Part shown: positions 53,626-60,183 of the stretch, piece by piece
Layout of the letters: every line of letters starts with the position of its first letter
Numbering within the stretch: the first letter of the stretch is position 1
Assembly: GCA_016780765.1 (NCBI GenBank)
Contig: JADHLH010000007.1
Location: forward strand, 1-60,183
DNA from: Alphaproteobacteria bacterium
Lineage (GTDB): Bacteria; Pseudomonadota; Alphaproteobacteria; Puniceispirillales; Puniceispirillaceae
DNA: 60,183 nucleotides
Reading direction: 5' to 3'
Position numbers and translations under genes: made by a program
Notes under the pieces: generated by a model
The model's database searches: none
What the model was told of the DNA's origin: nothing
Seen by the model: the letters and a program-made list of their open reading frames with translations, nothing else

Positions 53626-54587
53626 GCGGATGGATTTCGATGGCACGTGGCCTTGCCGGGCCGGATGGCGTGGTGGTGCGTGCCAGCCTTGTCGGTGTCA
53701 AGGGATCATCCCCGCGTGAAGCCGGGGCGATGATGCTGATCACCGAGGATACAATCTGGCAGACGATTGGCGGCGGCACGCTGGAACATCAGGTCATGTC
53801 CCGCGCACGGGAAATGATGAACCGGACGCTGGATATAACGACTGGTGCGCGGGCCGGCTGGCATCGCGAGGTGATGAAGGCGGTGCTGGGCCCTGATATG
53901 GGTCAGTGCTGCGGCGGTCAGGTGCGCGTTTTGCTGGAACATTTCGGCCCGGCCGAGCTGACAGCGCTGGCAGCGTTGCAAGACGCCCCGTTTCTGATGC
54001 ATCCGCTGGCCGGGCACGCGCCGGTTACCGCAGCCAGCACGTCTGAAAGCGGCTTGTCGCCTGCGGGTGATGCGTTCACAGCGCCGGTGATACGCCCGCA
54101 ACACGCGCTATTCCTTTATGGAGCCGGGCATATCGGGCGCGCGCTGGCACCACATCTGGTGGCGCTTGAGTGCGATCTGAACTGGGTCGATATCAATGAA
54201 GACCGATTTCCTGATACGCTGCCAGCCGGCGCAAACAGGATTATTGCCAGCGATCCGGCGGTGATTGCCGGACATGCCCCGCCGGATGCGATGCATCTTG
54301 TCATCACGCATAACCATGCGCTGGATGAAGCCATCTGCCTGACCATTCTGAAACGGGCCAATGAGGCGGACGGCGGGTTTGCAAGGCTTGGCCTGATCGG
54401 ATCGGATACCAAGTCTGCGCGGTTTCGCTCGCGGCTTTCGCGTGCCGGTGTAGAACAAAGCCAGCTGGCGCGTCTTGTCTGTCCGGTCGGCTTGCCAGAT
54501 ATCGCGGGCAAGCAGCCAGCACGGGTGGCGCTGTCGATTGCGGCGGGTGTGGCGATCTGGCAGCAGGAATTGGACGCAGATGGTTGA
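53622..54587 (+). CDS. xdhC: Xanthine dehydrogenase accessory protein
   Basis: 321-residue molybdenum-cofactor insertion protein (cofactor sulfuration). The N-terminal domain has VVRASLVGVKGSSPREAGAMML and GGGTLEHQ; the Rossmann-like C-terminal domain has LFLYGAGHIGRALAPHLVAL and LGLIGSDTKSARFRSRL. GTG start overlaps the xdhB stop. Adjacent to the enzyme it matures. Confidence 0.93.
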   Translation: MSGWISMARGLAGPDGVVVRASLVGVKGSSPREAGAMMLITEDTIWQTIGGGTLEHQVMSRAREMMNRTLDITTGARAGWHREVMKAVLGPDMGQCCGGQVRVLLEHFGPAELTALAALQDAPFLMHPLAGHAPVTAASTSESGLSPAGDAFTAPVIRPQHALFLYGAGHIGRALAPHLVALECDLNWVDINEDRFPDTLPAGANRIIASDPAVIAGHAPPDAMHLVITHNHALDEAICLTILKRANEADGGFARLGLIGSDTKSARFRSRLSRAGVEQSQLARLVCPVGLPDIAGKQPARVALSIAAGVAIWQQELDADG

Positions 54588-54625
54588 TGCTGGCACACTG
54601 GCGTCAACTTCTAGGGGGAGCATGA

Positions 54626-55882
54626 ATGATTGACTATGCCTGGATGTGGTCAGAACTTCTGGTTCGCTGGCTACATGTCATCGCTGGAATTGCCTGGATT
54701 GGCTCTTCCTTCTACTTCATCGCGCTGGATCTGAGCCTGAAGCCCGGCAAGGCATTGCCCGAGCAGGCGCATGGTCAGGCCTGGCAGGTGCATGGGGGCG
54801 GGTTCTACAATATGGTGAAATATCTGGTGGCACCATCGCGCATGCCGGATGAACTGACATGGTTCAAATGGGAGGCGTATACCACCTTTCTGTCGGGCTT
54901 TGCGTTGCTCACCATCATCTATTATACGCAGTCTGCTCTTTATATGATCGATATCGAGATACTCGATCTTGAGCCGTGGCAGGCCATTGCCATCAGCATC
55001 GCCGGTATTGTCGGTGGCTGGGTGGTCTATGATGCGCTGTGTCGCAGCCCGCTTGGCCGCAACGACAATGTGCTGGCGCTGGCCGGGTTTGTGTTCATTG
55101 TCGCGCTGGCATGGGCGTTTACCCAGATGTTTTCGGCGCGCGGTGCCTTTGTGCAGATCGGTGTTACCATCGGGAACATCATGGTGGCGAATGTGGCCAT
55201 GGTGATCATCCCTGGCCAGAAGAAGGTGGTGGCCGCACTGGTCGCCGGTGATGACCCTGATCCGCGTTACGGTGCGCGGGGCAAGCAGCGGTCCCTGCAT
55301 AACAACTATCTGACATTGCCGGTGATATTCGTGATGATCGGTGGGCATTATCCAGCCATTTTTGCGACAACCTATGCCTGGGTGATTCTGGCGGTGGTTA
55401 TTGTGATTGGTGCGGTGATCCGGCATTTCTTCAATACCAAGCACAAGGGTGATCCGGCCCCGTGGTGGACATGGATTTTTGCTGGTGCGCTGACATTGTT
55501 TGCGGTGTTCCTCAGCCATGCCGGTGCCCCGAAATATGATGAGCAAGCCTATAGTGAATATGAGTTTGGCACCGGTGCCGCATTGCATGTGGCGGCGGTC
55601 GAACTTGTCACCGAGCGATGCGCGTCCTGCCATGCTGTTGAACCGCTCTGGGATGGCATTGCCTTTGCGCCCAAAGGGGTGGTGCTGGAAAATGAGGCTG
55701 ATATCCTGCGGCGGGTGGATGAGATTTACTGGCAGGCAGCTGTCAGCCATGCCATGCCGCCGGGCAATGTCATCTGGATGGAGCCGGAAGAGCGCGAGAT
55801 GCTGGCGCGCTGGCGGGCAATGCTGAAGGAAGGTGACACTGCGCTTGTACCAACGGGTGCCAATAATGACGACAGTGGTTGA
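54626..55882 (+). CDS. puuD: Membrane urate oxidase with cytochrome c domain
   Basis: 418-residue protein: about eight membrane segments followed by a C-terminal cytochrome c domain with the haem motif CASCH (Cys332, Cys335, His336) and a likely axial Met in HAMPPGN. WLHVIAGIAWIGSSFYFIALD and HGGGFYNMVKYL are PuuD blocks. It couples urate to 5-hydroxyisourate oxidation to the respiratory chain instead of making peroxide as UOX does, so no uricase is needed. ATG 54626 follows AGGGGGAGCATGA-type sequence. No TTHL or alternative uricase is in the window. Confidence 0.92.
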   Translation: MIDYAWMWSELLVRWLHVIAGIAWIGSSFYFIALDLSLKPGKALPEQAHGQAWQVHGGGFYNMVKYLVAPSRMPDELTWFKWEAYTTFLSGFALLTIIYYTQSALYMIDIEILDLEPWQAIAISIAGIVGGWVVYDALCRSPLGRNDNVLALAGFVFIVALAWAFTQMFSARGAFVQIGVTIGNIMVANVAMVIIPGQKKVVAALVAGDDPDPRYGARGKQRSLHNNYLTLPVIFVMIGGHYPAIFATTYAWVILAVVIVIGAVIRHFFNTKHKGDPAPWWTWIFAGALTLFAVFLSHAGAPKYDEQAYSEYEFGTGAALHVAAVELVTERCASCHAVEPLWDGIAFAPKGVVLENEADILRRVDEIYWQAAVSHAMPPGNVIWMEPEEREMLARWRAMLKEGDTALVPTGANNDDSG

Positions 55883-55926
55883 TGCCACTGGTTGATGACA
55901 ACAGTGCGTGATGACGGGAGTGGTTG

Positions 55927-56853
55927 ATGAGCGCAGCGCCGGAATATCCGCGTGACCTGATCGGTTATGGGCCGAACCCGCCGCATGCCGCCTGGCCGGG
56001 TGATGCGCGGATCGCGTTGCAATTCGTACTGAATTACGAGGAAGGCGGCGAGAACGCCATTTTGCATGGTGATCCGGCCTCAGAAGCGTTTCTGTCCGAG
56101 ATTATCGGTGCCGCCCCGTTCGAAGGTGCGCGGCATATGTCGATGGAATCGATTTATGAGTACGGATCGCGCGCCGGGGTGTGGCGGTTGCTGGACCTGT
56201 TCCGCGACCGTGATGTGCCCCTGACCCTGTTCGCTGTGGCCATGGCGATGCAGCGTCATCCGGCGGTCATTGAACGCGCCCTCGGCGATGGTCATGAAAT
56301 TGCCTCGCACGGCTATCGCTGGATCAATTATCACGGCATGTCAGTTGCCGAGGAGACCGCGCATCTTAACCGCGCCATCGAGATTCACACTGAGATTTGC
56401 GGTGAGCGCCCGCTTGGCTGGTATACTGGTCGTACATCTGAAAACACCCGCCAGATTGTTGCTGAGGAAGGCGGTTTTCTGTATGACGCCGATGATTATT
56501 CCGATGATCTGCCATTCTGGAGTACGCAGACCGACAGCCCGCATCTGATTGTGCCTTATACGCTGGACACCAATGACATGCGCTTTGCCACTGCACAGGG
56601 GTTTCATACCGGTGATCAGTTTGCCGCCTATCTGATTGACGCTTTTGACACGCTGTATGCCGAGGGTGAGCGCGCGCCAAAGATGATGTCGGTCGGGTTG
56701 CATTGCCGGCTGATTGGCCGTCCGGCCCGCTTTGCCGGACTGAAAAAATTCCTCGACCATGTGCAGAAACATGACCGTGTGTGGCTGGCGCGCCGGATTG
56801 ATATCGCGCGGCACTGGCGCAAGATGCATCCCTATAATGGTGACGCGGAATGA
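55927..56853 (+). CDS. puuE: Allantoinase, polysaccharide-deacetylase type
   Basis: 308-residue PuuE enzyme hydrolysing allantoin to allantoate, unrelated to the amidohydrolase allantoinases. The N-terminus YPRDLIGYGPNPPHAAWPGDARIALQFVLNYEEG (in part) is diagnostic, with HEIASHGYRWINYHGMS (His motif) and GWYTGRTSENTRQIVAEEGGFLYDADDYSDDLPFW (in part). ATG 55927 has CGGGAGTGGTT before it. Between puuD and puuE lies a short degenerate repeat of tggttgatg. Its stop overlaps allA by ATGA. Confidence 0.93.
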   Translation: MSAAPEYPRDLIGYGPNPPHAAWPGDARIALQFVLNYEEGGENAILHGDPASEAFLSEIIGAAPFEGARHMSMESIYEYGSRAGVWRLLDLFRDRDVPLTLFAVAMAMQRHPAVIERALGDGHEIASHGYRWINYHGMSVAEETAHLNRAIEIHTEICGERPLGWYTGRTSENTRQIVAEEGGFLYDADDYSDDLPFWSTQTDSPHLIVPYTLDTNDMRFATAQGFHTGDQFAAYLIDAFDTLYAEGERAPKMMSVGLHCRLIGRPARFAGLKKFLDHVQKHDRVWLARRIDIARHWRKMHPYNGDAE

Positions 56854-57371
56854 ATCTGCCGCCCCTTGCCATTGAACCGCTGTCAAAGGCGGCGTTTGCC
56901 CCGTTTGGTACTGTGATTGAACGTGACGGTGCAGACATCAGGATGATTAATGAAGGCACCACGACGCGATTTCACGCGCTGTCGGATGTGGATGTGGCGC
57001 GCGAAGGCGGTACCCCGATCCTGTCAATTTTTGCTGGCACGCCGCGGCCGGTCCCGATCGCGATCACGATGCTGGAACGCCACCCCCTGGGATCGCAGAG
57101 CTTTATGCCGCTTTCGGATGAAGACTGGCTGGTGGTGGTTGCGCCGACAAACAGTGATGACAGCGCGCCAGCTTTCGACGCATTGCGCTGTTTTTCGGCC
57201 CGCGGTGATCAGGGCGTAACCTATGCGCCCGGTGTCTGGCATCACCCGCTATTGGTGCTGGCACCACAGGATTTCCTGATTGCCGACCGTGCGGGACCGG
57301 CGGGAGAAGATGCCAGCGCCAACCTGACGGAATACTGGTTTGACGGCGTGGCCGCAGCGATCAGCCTGTAA
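56850..57371 (+). CDS. allA: Ureidoglycolate lyase
   Basis: 173-residue cupin-like enzyme splitting ureidoglycolate into glyoxylate and urea. Family blocks are IEPLSKAAFAPFGTVIE, MLERHPLGSQSFMPLSDEDWLVVVAP (in part), GVTYAPGVWHHPLLVL and the C-terminal EYWFD. ATGA overlap with puuE marks coupling. The step before it, allantoicase (or the allantoate amidohydrolase route), is not in this window. Confidence 0.93.
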   Translation: MNLPPLAIEPLSKAAFAPFGTVIERDGADIRMINEGTTTRFHALSDVDVAREGGTPILSIFAGTPRPVPIAITMLERHPLGSQSFMPLSDEDWLVVVAPTNSDDSAPAFDALRCFSARGDQGVTYAPGVWHHPLLVLAPQDFLIADRAGPAGEDASANLTEYWFDGVAAAISL

Positions 57372-57450
57372 TGGGCATGCGATCTGTCTGCTTGCATGGC
57401 CTCTGGATTCTCTTTCGATTTTCTCACTAAAATGTCATTGAAAATTAACT

Positions 57451-57491
57451 GAACATTAAGCGAACATCCCTATATTGTTCTATATATGTTC
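57451..57491 (+). promoter_or_regulatory. Two LexA-type boxes flanking a -10 element
   Basis: GAAC-attaagc-GAAC (57451-57465) and GTTC-tatatat-GTTC (57477-57491) are each exact matches to the alphaproteobacterial LexA consensus GTTC-N7-GTTC, in opposite orientation. TATATT (57471-57476) between them is a good -10, with CTGAAC 16 bp before it as a weak -35. The next start is the DMT gene 60 bp on. Binding is inferred from sequence only. Confidence 0.55.
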
Positions 57492-57500
57492 ACGAAAAAA

Positions 57501-57556
57501 ACTGACAAATCAAGACTGACAAATCAAGGCTGGCAAATCAAGGCTGGCGCATGACA
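57501..57556. repeat. 3.5 x 14-bp tandem repeat before the DMT transporter
   Basis: actgacaaatcaag twice, then gctggcaaatcaag and gctggcgcatgaca; the start ATG (57551) of the transporter is in the last partial copy, so the 5' untranslated leader consists of repeats and no purine-rich ribosome site is obvious beyond aaatcaag. Confidence 0.88.
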
Positions 57557-58447
57557 AAGTTCCCCATAACAGGCCATCTGCTGCAAGGTGGCAGACCGCT
57601 AGGTGTTATGCTGATCATTGCCTCAACGCTGTTCTTCAGCACCGCTGGCGTTTTCACAAAGGGTGTATATGCAGACGCCTGGAGTGTCATTTTCTGGCGA
57701 GGGGTATTTGCAGCTTTGCTGGGAATCCTGTATCTGGGGATGATTGGCAGGCTCAGGACCGAGATGCGGCGCATGCGTCGTGTGGGCTGGTGTCTTGCCT
57801 TCATTTATGCAAGCGGTACGGCGGCCTTCATCCCGGCCTTCAAGATGACATCCATTGCCAACGTGGCATTGATCTGGTCATCGGCACCATTGCTGGCAGC
57901 GATGCTGGCCTGGCTCTGGTTCAGACAGACCGTGTCGTTTGGCTTTGTTCTGGCAACATTGCTTGCTGCTCTTGGAACGCTGGTGGTTGTCTGGGGGTCC
58001 TTTGGCAGTGCCAGCCTTGCTGGTGATCTGCTGGCGGTCTGGATGACCGCAATGATGGTGCTGATCATGACCATCTATCGCTGCTATCCGGACGCGCCGA
58101 CAACGCTTCCAACGGTTATGGCGTCATTGATTCTATTGCCGGTTGCCTGGCTTCGGGCCGACCACATGCTGATACCGCTGGATGAGATTATGATCACCAG
58201 CCTGTTTGGCGTCACCTTTGTTGTGGCGTCTGTGACCTTGTCAGAGGGGTCGCGCCATCTGGCCTCTGGTGAGACAGCCTTGCTCAGCCTTGGTGAAACG
58301 CCTCTGGCCATTCTCTTGGCGCTTCTGATCCTGGCGGAATACCCGTCAGTTCAGACGCTTGTTGGTGGAGGCATCATCATGGCGGCTGTCGGGTGGTATC
58401 AATGGGCGATGCTGCGTGCAGAACGCCAGTCGCCTAAACGCCAGTAG
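57551..58447 (+). CDS. EamA/DMT-superfamily transporter
   Basis: 298-residue membrane protein with ten hydrophobic segments in two EamA repeats (LIIASTLFFSTAGVFTKG opening the first; LAGDLLAVWMTAMMVLIMTIYR opening the second, LASGETALLSLGETPLAILLALLILAEYPS near the end). It is probably an inner-membrane metabolite exporter; substrate unknown. It stands between the purine operon and the deaminase gene but has its own promoter region with two LexA-type boxes. Convergent with the deaminase gene. Confidence 0.88.
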   Translation: MTKFPITGHLLQGGRPLGVMLIIASTLFFSTAGVFTKGVYADAWSVIFWRGVFAALLGILYLGMIGRLRTEMRRMRRVGWCLAFIYASGTAAFIPAFKMTSIANVALIWSSAPLLAAMLAWLWFRQTVSFGFVLATLLAALGTLVVVWGSFGSASLAGDLLAVWMTAMMVLIMTIYRCYPDAPTTLPTVMASLILLPVAWLRADHMLIPLDEIMITSLFGVTFVVASVTLSEGSRHLASGETALLSLGETPLAILLALLILAEYPSVQTLVGGGIIMAAVGWYQWAMLRAERQSPKRQ

Positions 58448-58503
58448 CATGGCTGATGGGGCAAAGTGTTTGGTCTCCAAGGGGCCGCCAGGCGATATAA
58501 CAC

Positions 58504-59895
58504 TCAGGCGATATGACCGGATTTCTGCATCAGATGATGCGCCATTGCTGTGTGGTGTTCCAGAATCTGGCCCATTTCCATGGTTGTCAGCTGGCCATTT
58601 GCCACAACATGGCGTCCGTTGATGACAGTGTGACTCGCCTTGACCGGCCCGCAGAACAGCAGGCTGGCGAGCGGGTCCCAGTCACTGCCGGCAAAATCGA
58701 TGGTGCGTCGGTCAAAGGCGGTGATATCGGCGGCATAGCCGGGGGCCAGTATGCCGATATCGTCACGCCCCAGGACCGCCGCCCCGCCGCGTGTGGCAAG
58801 GGCAAGCGTCTGGCGCGCATTCAACGCATCCCCGCCCTTGCACACACGTTGCAACAGCATCGCCTGCCTGGCTTCATTCAGCATGTGGCCACTGTCATTG
58901 GACGCGGATCCATCAACACCGATGCCCACCTTTACCCCCTGATCAATCATCTCGCGGACCGGCGCAATACCGCTGGCAAGGCGCATGTTCGAACAGGGGC
59001 AATGCGCCACGCTGGTGCCGGTGCGGGCAAACAGATCAACCTCGGCGCTGTCAAGCTGGACACAATGCGCGTGCCAGACATCATCGCCGGTCCAGCCTAC
59101 GGCCTCGGCATAGTCGCCGGGGCGCATCCCGAACTGCGCAAGACTATAATCGATATCCTCGACATTCTCGGCCAGATGGGTGTGCAGACCAACGCCAAGT
59201 GCGCGCGCCATATCGGCTGTTTCGCGCATCAGGTCCATCGATACTGAAAATGGTGAGCAGGGTGCCAGCGCCACCCGCTGCATGGCATGGCGCGCCGGAT
59301 TATGAAAGGCTTCAACAACGCGCTGGCTGTCGGCAAGAATGGCAGCTTCGTCTTCGCAAAGATTGTCCGGTGGCAACCCGCCCTTGCTCTCGCCGATGCT
59401 CATCGACCCGCGTGTACCGTGAAAGCGCACGCCGATATCGGCGGCGGCGGCCATCGAATCATCCAGCTTTGCACCGTTCGGATAGAGATAGAGATGGTCA
59501 GAGGATGTTGTGCAGCCGCTCAACGCCAGTTCAGCAAGACCAAGCACCGTCGACCAGTAGATATGTTCGGGGCCCAGATGTGACCAGACCGGGTACAGGG
59601 TCTGCAGCCAGCCGAACAGGGGCGCGTCCTGTGCCGGCGGTACCACGCGCGTCAGATTCTGGAACAGATGGTGATGCGTGTTCACCATCCCCGGAATCAC
59701 AACATGTCCGGTCATATCGATGATCTGGTCGGCATCATCCGGCAGTGACGCGGTTGGGCCAACCTGTTCGATCACACCATCGCGTGCATAAAGACCAGCG
59801 TCCCTGATCTCGATACCGGCAGGCTGTTCAGCACTGGCATCCGCCATGGTGCAGAGAAGGTCAGCATGTTTCAGAAGAAGTGTATGTGATGTCAT
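58504..59895 (-). CDS. 8-oxoguanine/guanine deaminase-type amidohydrolase
   Basis: 463-residue zinc amidohydrolase of the AtzB/TrzN/8-oxoguanine deaminase group. Metal and catalytic residues fall in VNTHHHLFQN (HxH), GVGLHTHLAENVEDIDY (His and catalytic Glu), HAHCVQLDSAEVDLFARTG, and GVGIGVDGSASNDSGHM (Asp). HHLFQNLTR and the SDWDPLASLLFCGP segment fit the 8-oxoguanine deaminases known from marine bacteria. Product uric acid would enter puuD directly. Guanine to xanthine is the alternative. Divergence from guanine deaminase guaD cannot be settled by eye. Confidence 0.86.
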   Translation of the reverse strand: MTSHTLLLKHADLLCTMADASAEQPAGIEIRDAGLYARDGVIEQVGPTASLPDDADQIIDMTGHVVIPGMVNTHHHLFQNLTRVVPPAQDAPLFGWLQTLYPVWSHLGPEHIYWSTVLGLAELALSGCTTSSDHLYLYPNGAKLDDSMAAAADIGVRFHGTRGSMSIGESKGGLPPDNLCEDEAAILADSQRVVEAFHNPARHAMQRVALAPCSPFSVSMDLMRETADMARALGVGLHTHLAENVEDIDYSLAQFGMRPGDYAEAVGWTGDDVWHAHCVQLDSAEVDLFARTGTSVAHCPCSNMRLASGIAPVREMIDQGVKVGIGVDGSASNDSGHMLNEARQAMLLQRVCKGGDALNARQTLALATRGGAAVLGRDDIGILAPGYAADITAFDRRTIDFAGSDWDPLASLLFCGPVKASHTVINGRHVVANGQLTTMEMGQILEHHTAMAHHLMQKSGHIA

Positions 59896-59966
59896 TTATG
59901 GTGCCATTTGTGATGACGGCCCGGATGCCATGACAGATATTATGACAGGCACCCGCGCAGGTCGGC

Positions 59967-59996
59967 AAAAAACATCGGCCCGATCACGGGCCGATG
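59967..59996 (-). terminator. Rho-independent terminator, minus strand
   Basis: Perfect 10-bp stem CATCGGCCCG with CGGGCCGATG around an ATCA loop; on the minus strand six T residues follow (59967-59972). It ends the transcript of the permease gene on the right and lies 72 bp before the deaminase start. Confidence 0.88.
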
Positions 59997-60112
59997 CGCA
60001 AGGGTATGTTTTTATGTGACTGAATGCCAGTACCGGCATGCAGAATTGCGCCCCGGATTTGCCCATAGACCTCATTCAGCAGCGTTCCGGGCGGTATCCG
60101 TCACAAACAGCC

Positions 60113-60183
60113 TCAGTCAGCGTCTGCGGGCAACAGCAGGTTCATCACCACCGCCAGGACAGCGACCGGCAACAGGCCTGATG
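60113..60183 (-). CDS. NCS2 xanthine/uracil permease, C-terminal end (cut by window edge)
   Basis: The minus strand encodes 22 residues, SGLLPVAVLAVVMNLLLPAD.., ending at TGA (60113-60115). A last hydrophobic helix finishing in NLLLP is characteristic of nucleobase:cation symporter-2 permeases. It is too short for firm assignment by itself, but the place beside purine-catabolic genes and the terminator supports it. Most of the gene is outside the window. Confidence 0.6.
   Translation of the reverse strand, partial: SGLLPVAVLAVVMNLLLPADAD

Noticed and set aside
54671-55888. 405-residue minus-strand frame opposite puuD
   Set aside because: Shadow of puuD, whose membrane segments and CASCH motif are clear.

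Overview
The window is a dense, single-copy-type chromosome segment from a free-living alphaproteobacterium. Inference rests on the GapR (DUF2312) / DUF1244 pair, the tesA | ABC ATPase-permease divergon, alphaproteobacterial-style gene content (PuuD urate oxidase, LytM peptidase, IalB-family protein) and two sites matching the alphaproteobacterial GTTC-N7-GTTC LexA consensus. The mix of carnitine/betaine catabolism, propionyl-CoA handling and purine salvage fits a marine heterotroph of the SAR116/Puniceispirillales type, but I cannot prove the genus from sequence reading alone. No rRNA, tRNA or CRISPR was recognised.

Layout. 0-0.4 kb: the tail of an IS1595-like insertion sequence next to a LysE-family gene remnant. 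0.4-20.5 kb: housekeeping genes (gabD, gamma-type carbonic anhydrase-like protein, sodB, argG, fhs, an ABC exporter-like ATPase/permease pair divergent from tesA, an IalB-like protein, rlmN, a Bax-inhibitor-1 membrane protein with a candidate ybhL leader RNA, fbp, an SDR protein, a LytM peptidase, trxB, a two-domain cold-shock protein gene broken by a stop codon, pyrF). 20.4-32.7 kb: gapR, DUF1244, mntR, a GT39 glycosyltransferase, methylmalonyl-CoA mutase (mutA-mutB), sufE, a GlxA/CdhR-type regulator, two RNA/SAM methyltransferases, an Lrp regulator and a GT4 glycosyltransferase.

32.8-46.3 kb is a quaternary-amine catabolic island: a betaine-aldehyde-type dehydrogenase divergent from a class II aldolase and an Ldh2-family reductase, then a minus-strand run caiD - NDP-forming acyl-CoA synthetase - acyl-CoA dehydrogenase - L-carnitine dehydrogenase/thioesterase fusion - BKACE (3-dehydrocarnitine cleavage), divergent from a non-pyrrolysine MttB-family methyltransferase and mmsA. 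Read together these could turn gamma-butyrobetaine or carnitine into glycine betaine plus acetoacetate, and then demethylate the betaine.

46.5-60.2 kb is a purine catabolism island: VOC protein, FAD-linked oxidoreductase, uraD, uraH, xdhABC, puuD, puuE, allA, a DMT exporter, a guanine/8-oxoguanine-type deaminase and the end of a xanthine/uracil permease. It covers guanine to allantoate and ureidoglycolate to glyoxylate, but allantoicase is not in the window.

The most unusual sequence-level signal is a scatter of at least a dozen short tandem repeats (unit 9-18 bp) at gene ends, signal-peptide leaders, surface loops and intergenic gaps, each with a different unit sequence. Other points for a second look are the cold-shock gene with an acidic repeat plus histone-H1-like linker cut by an in-frame TAA, the paired LexA-like boxes flanking the -10 of a DMT transporter, and a duplicated Shine-Dalgarno/start module before caiD.
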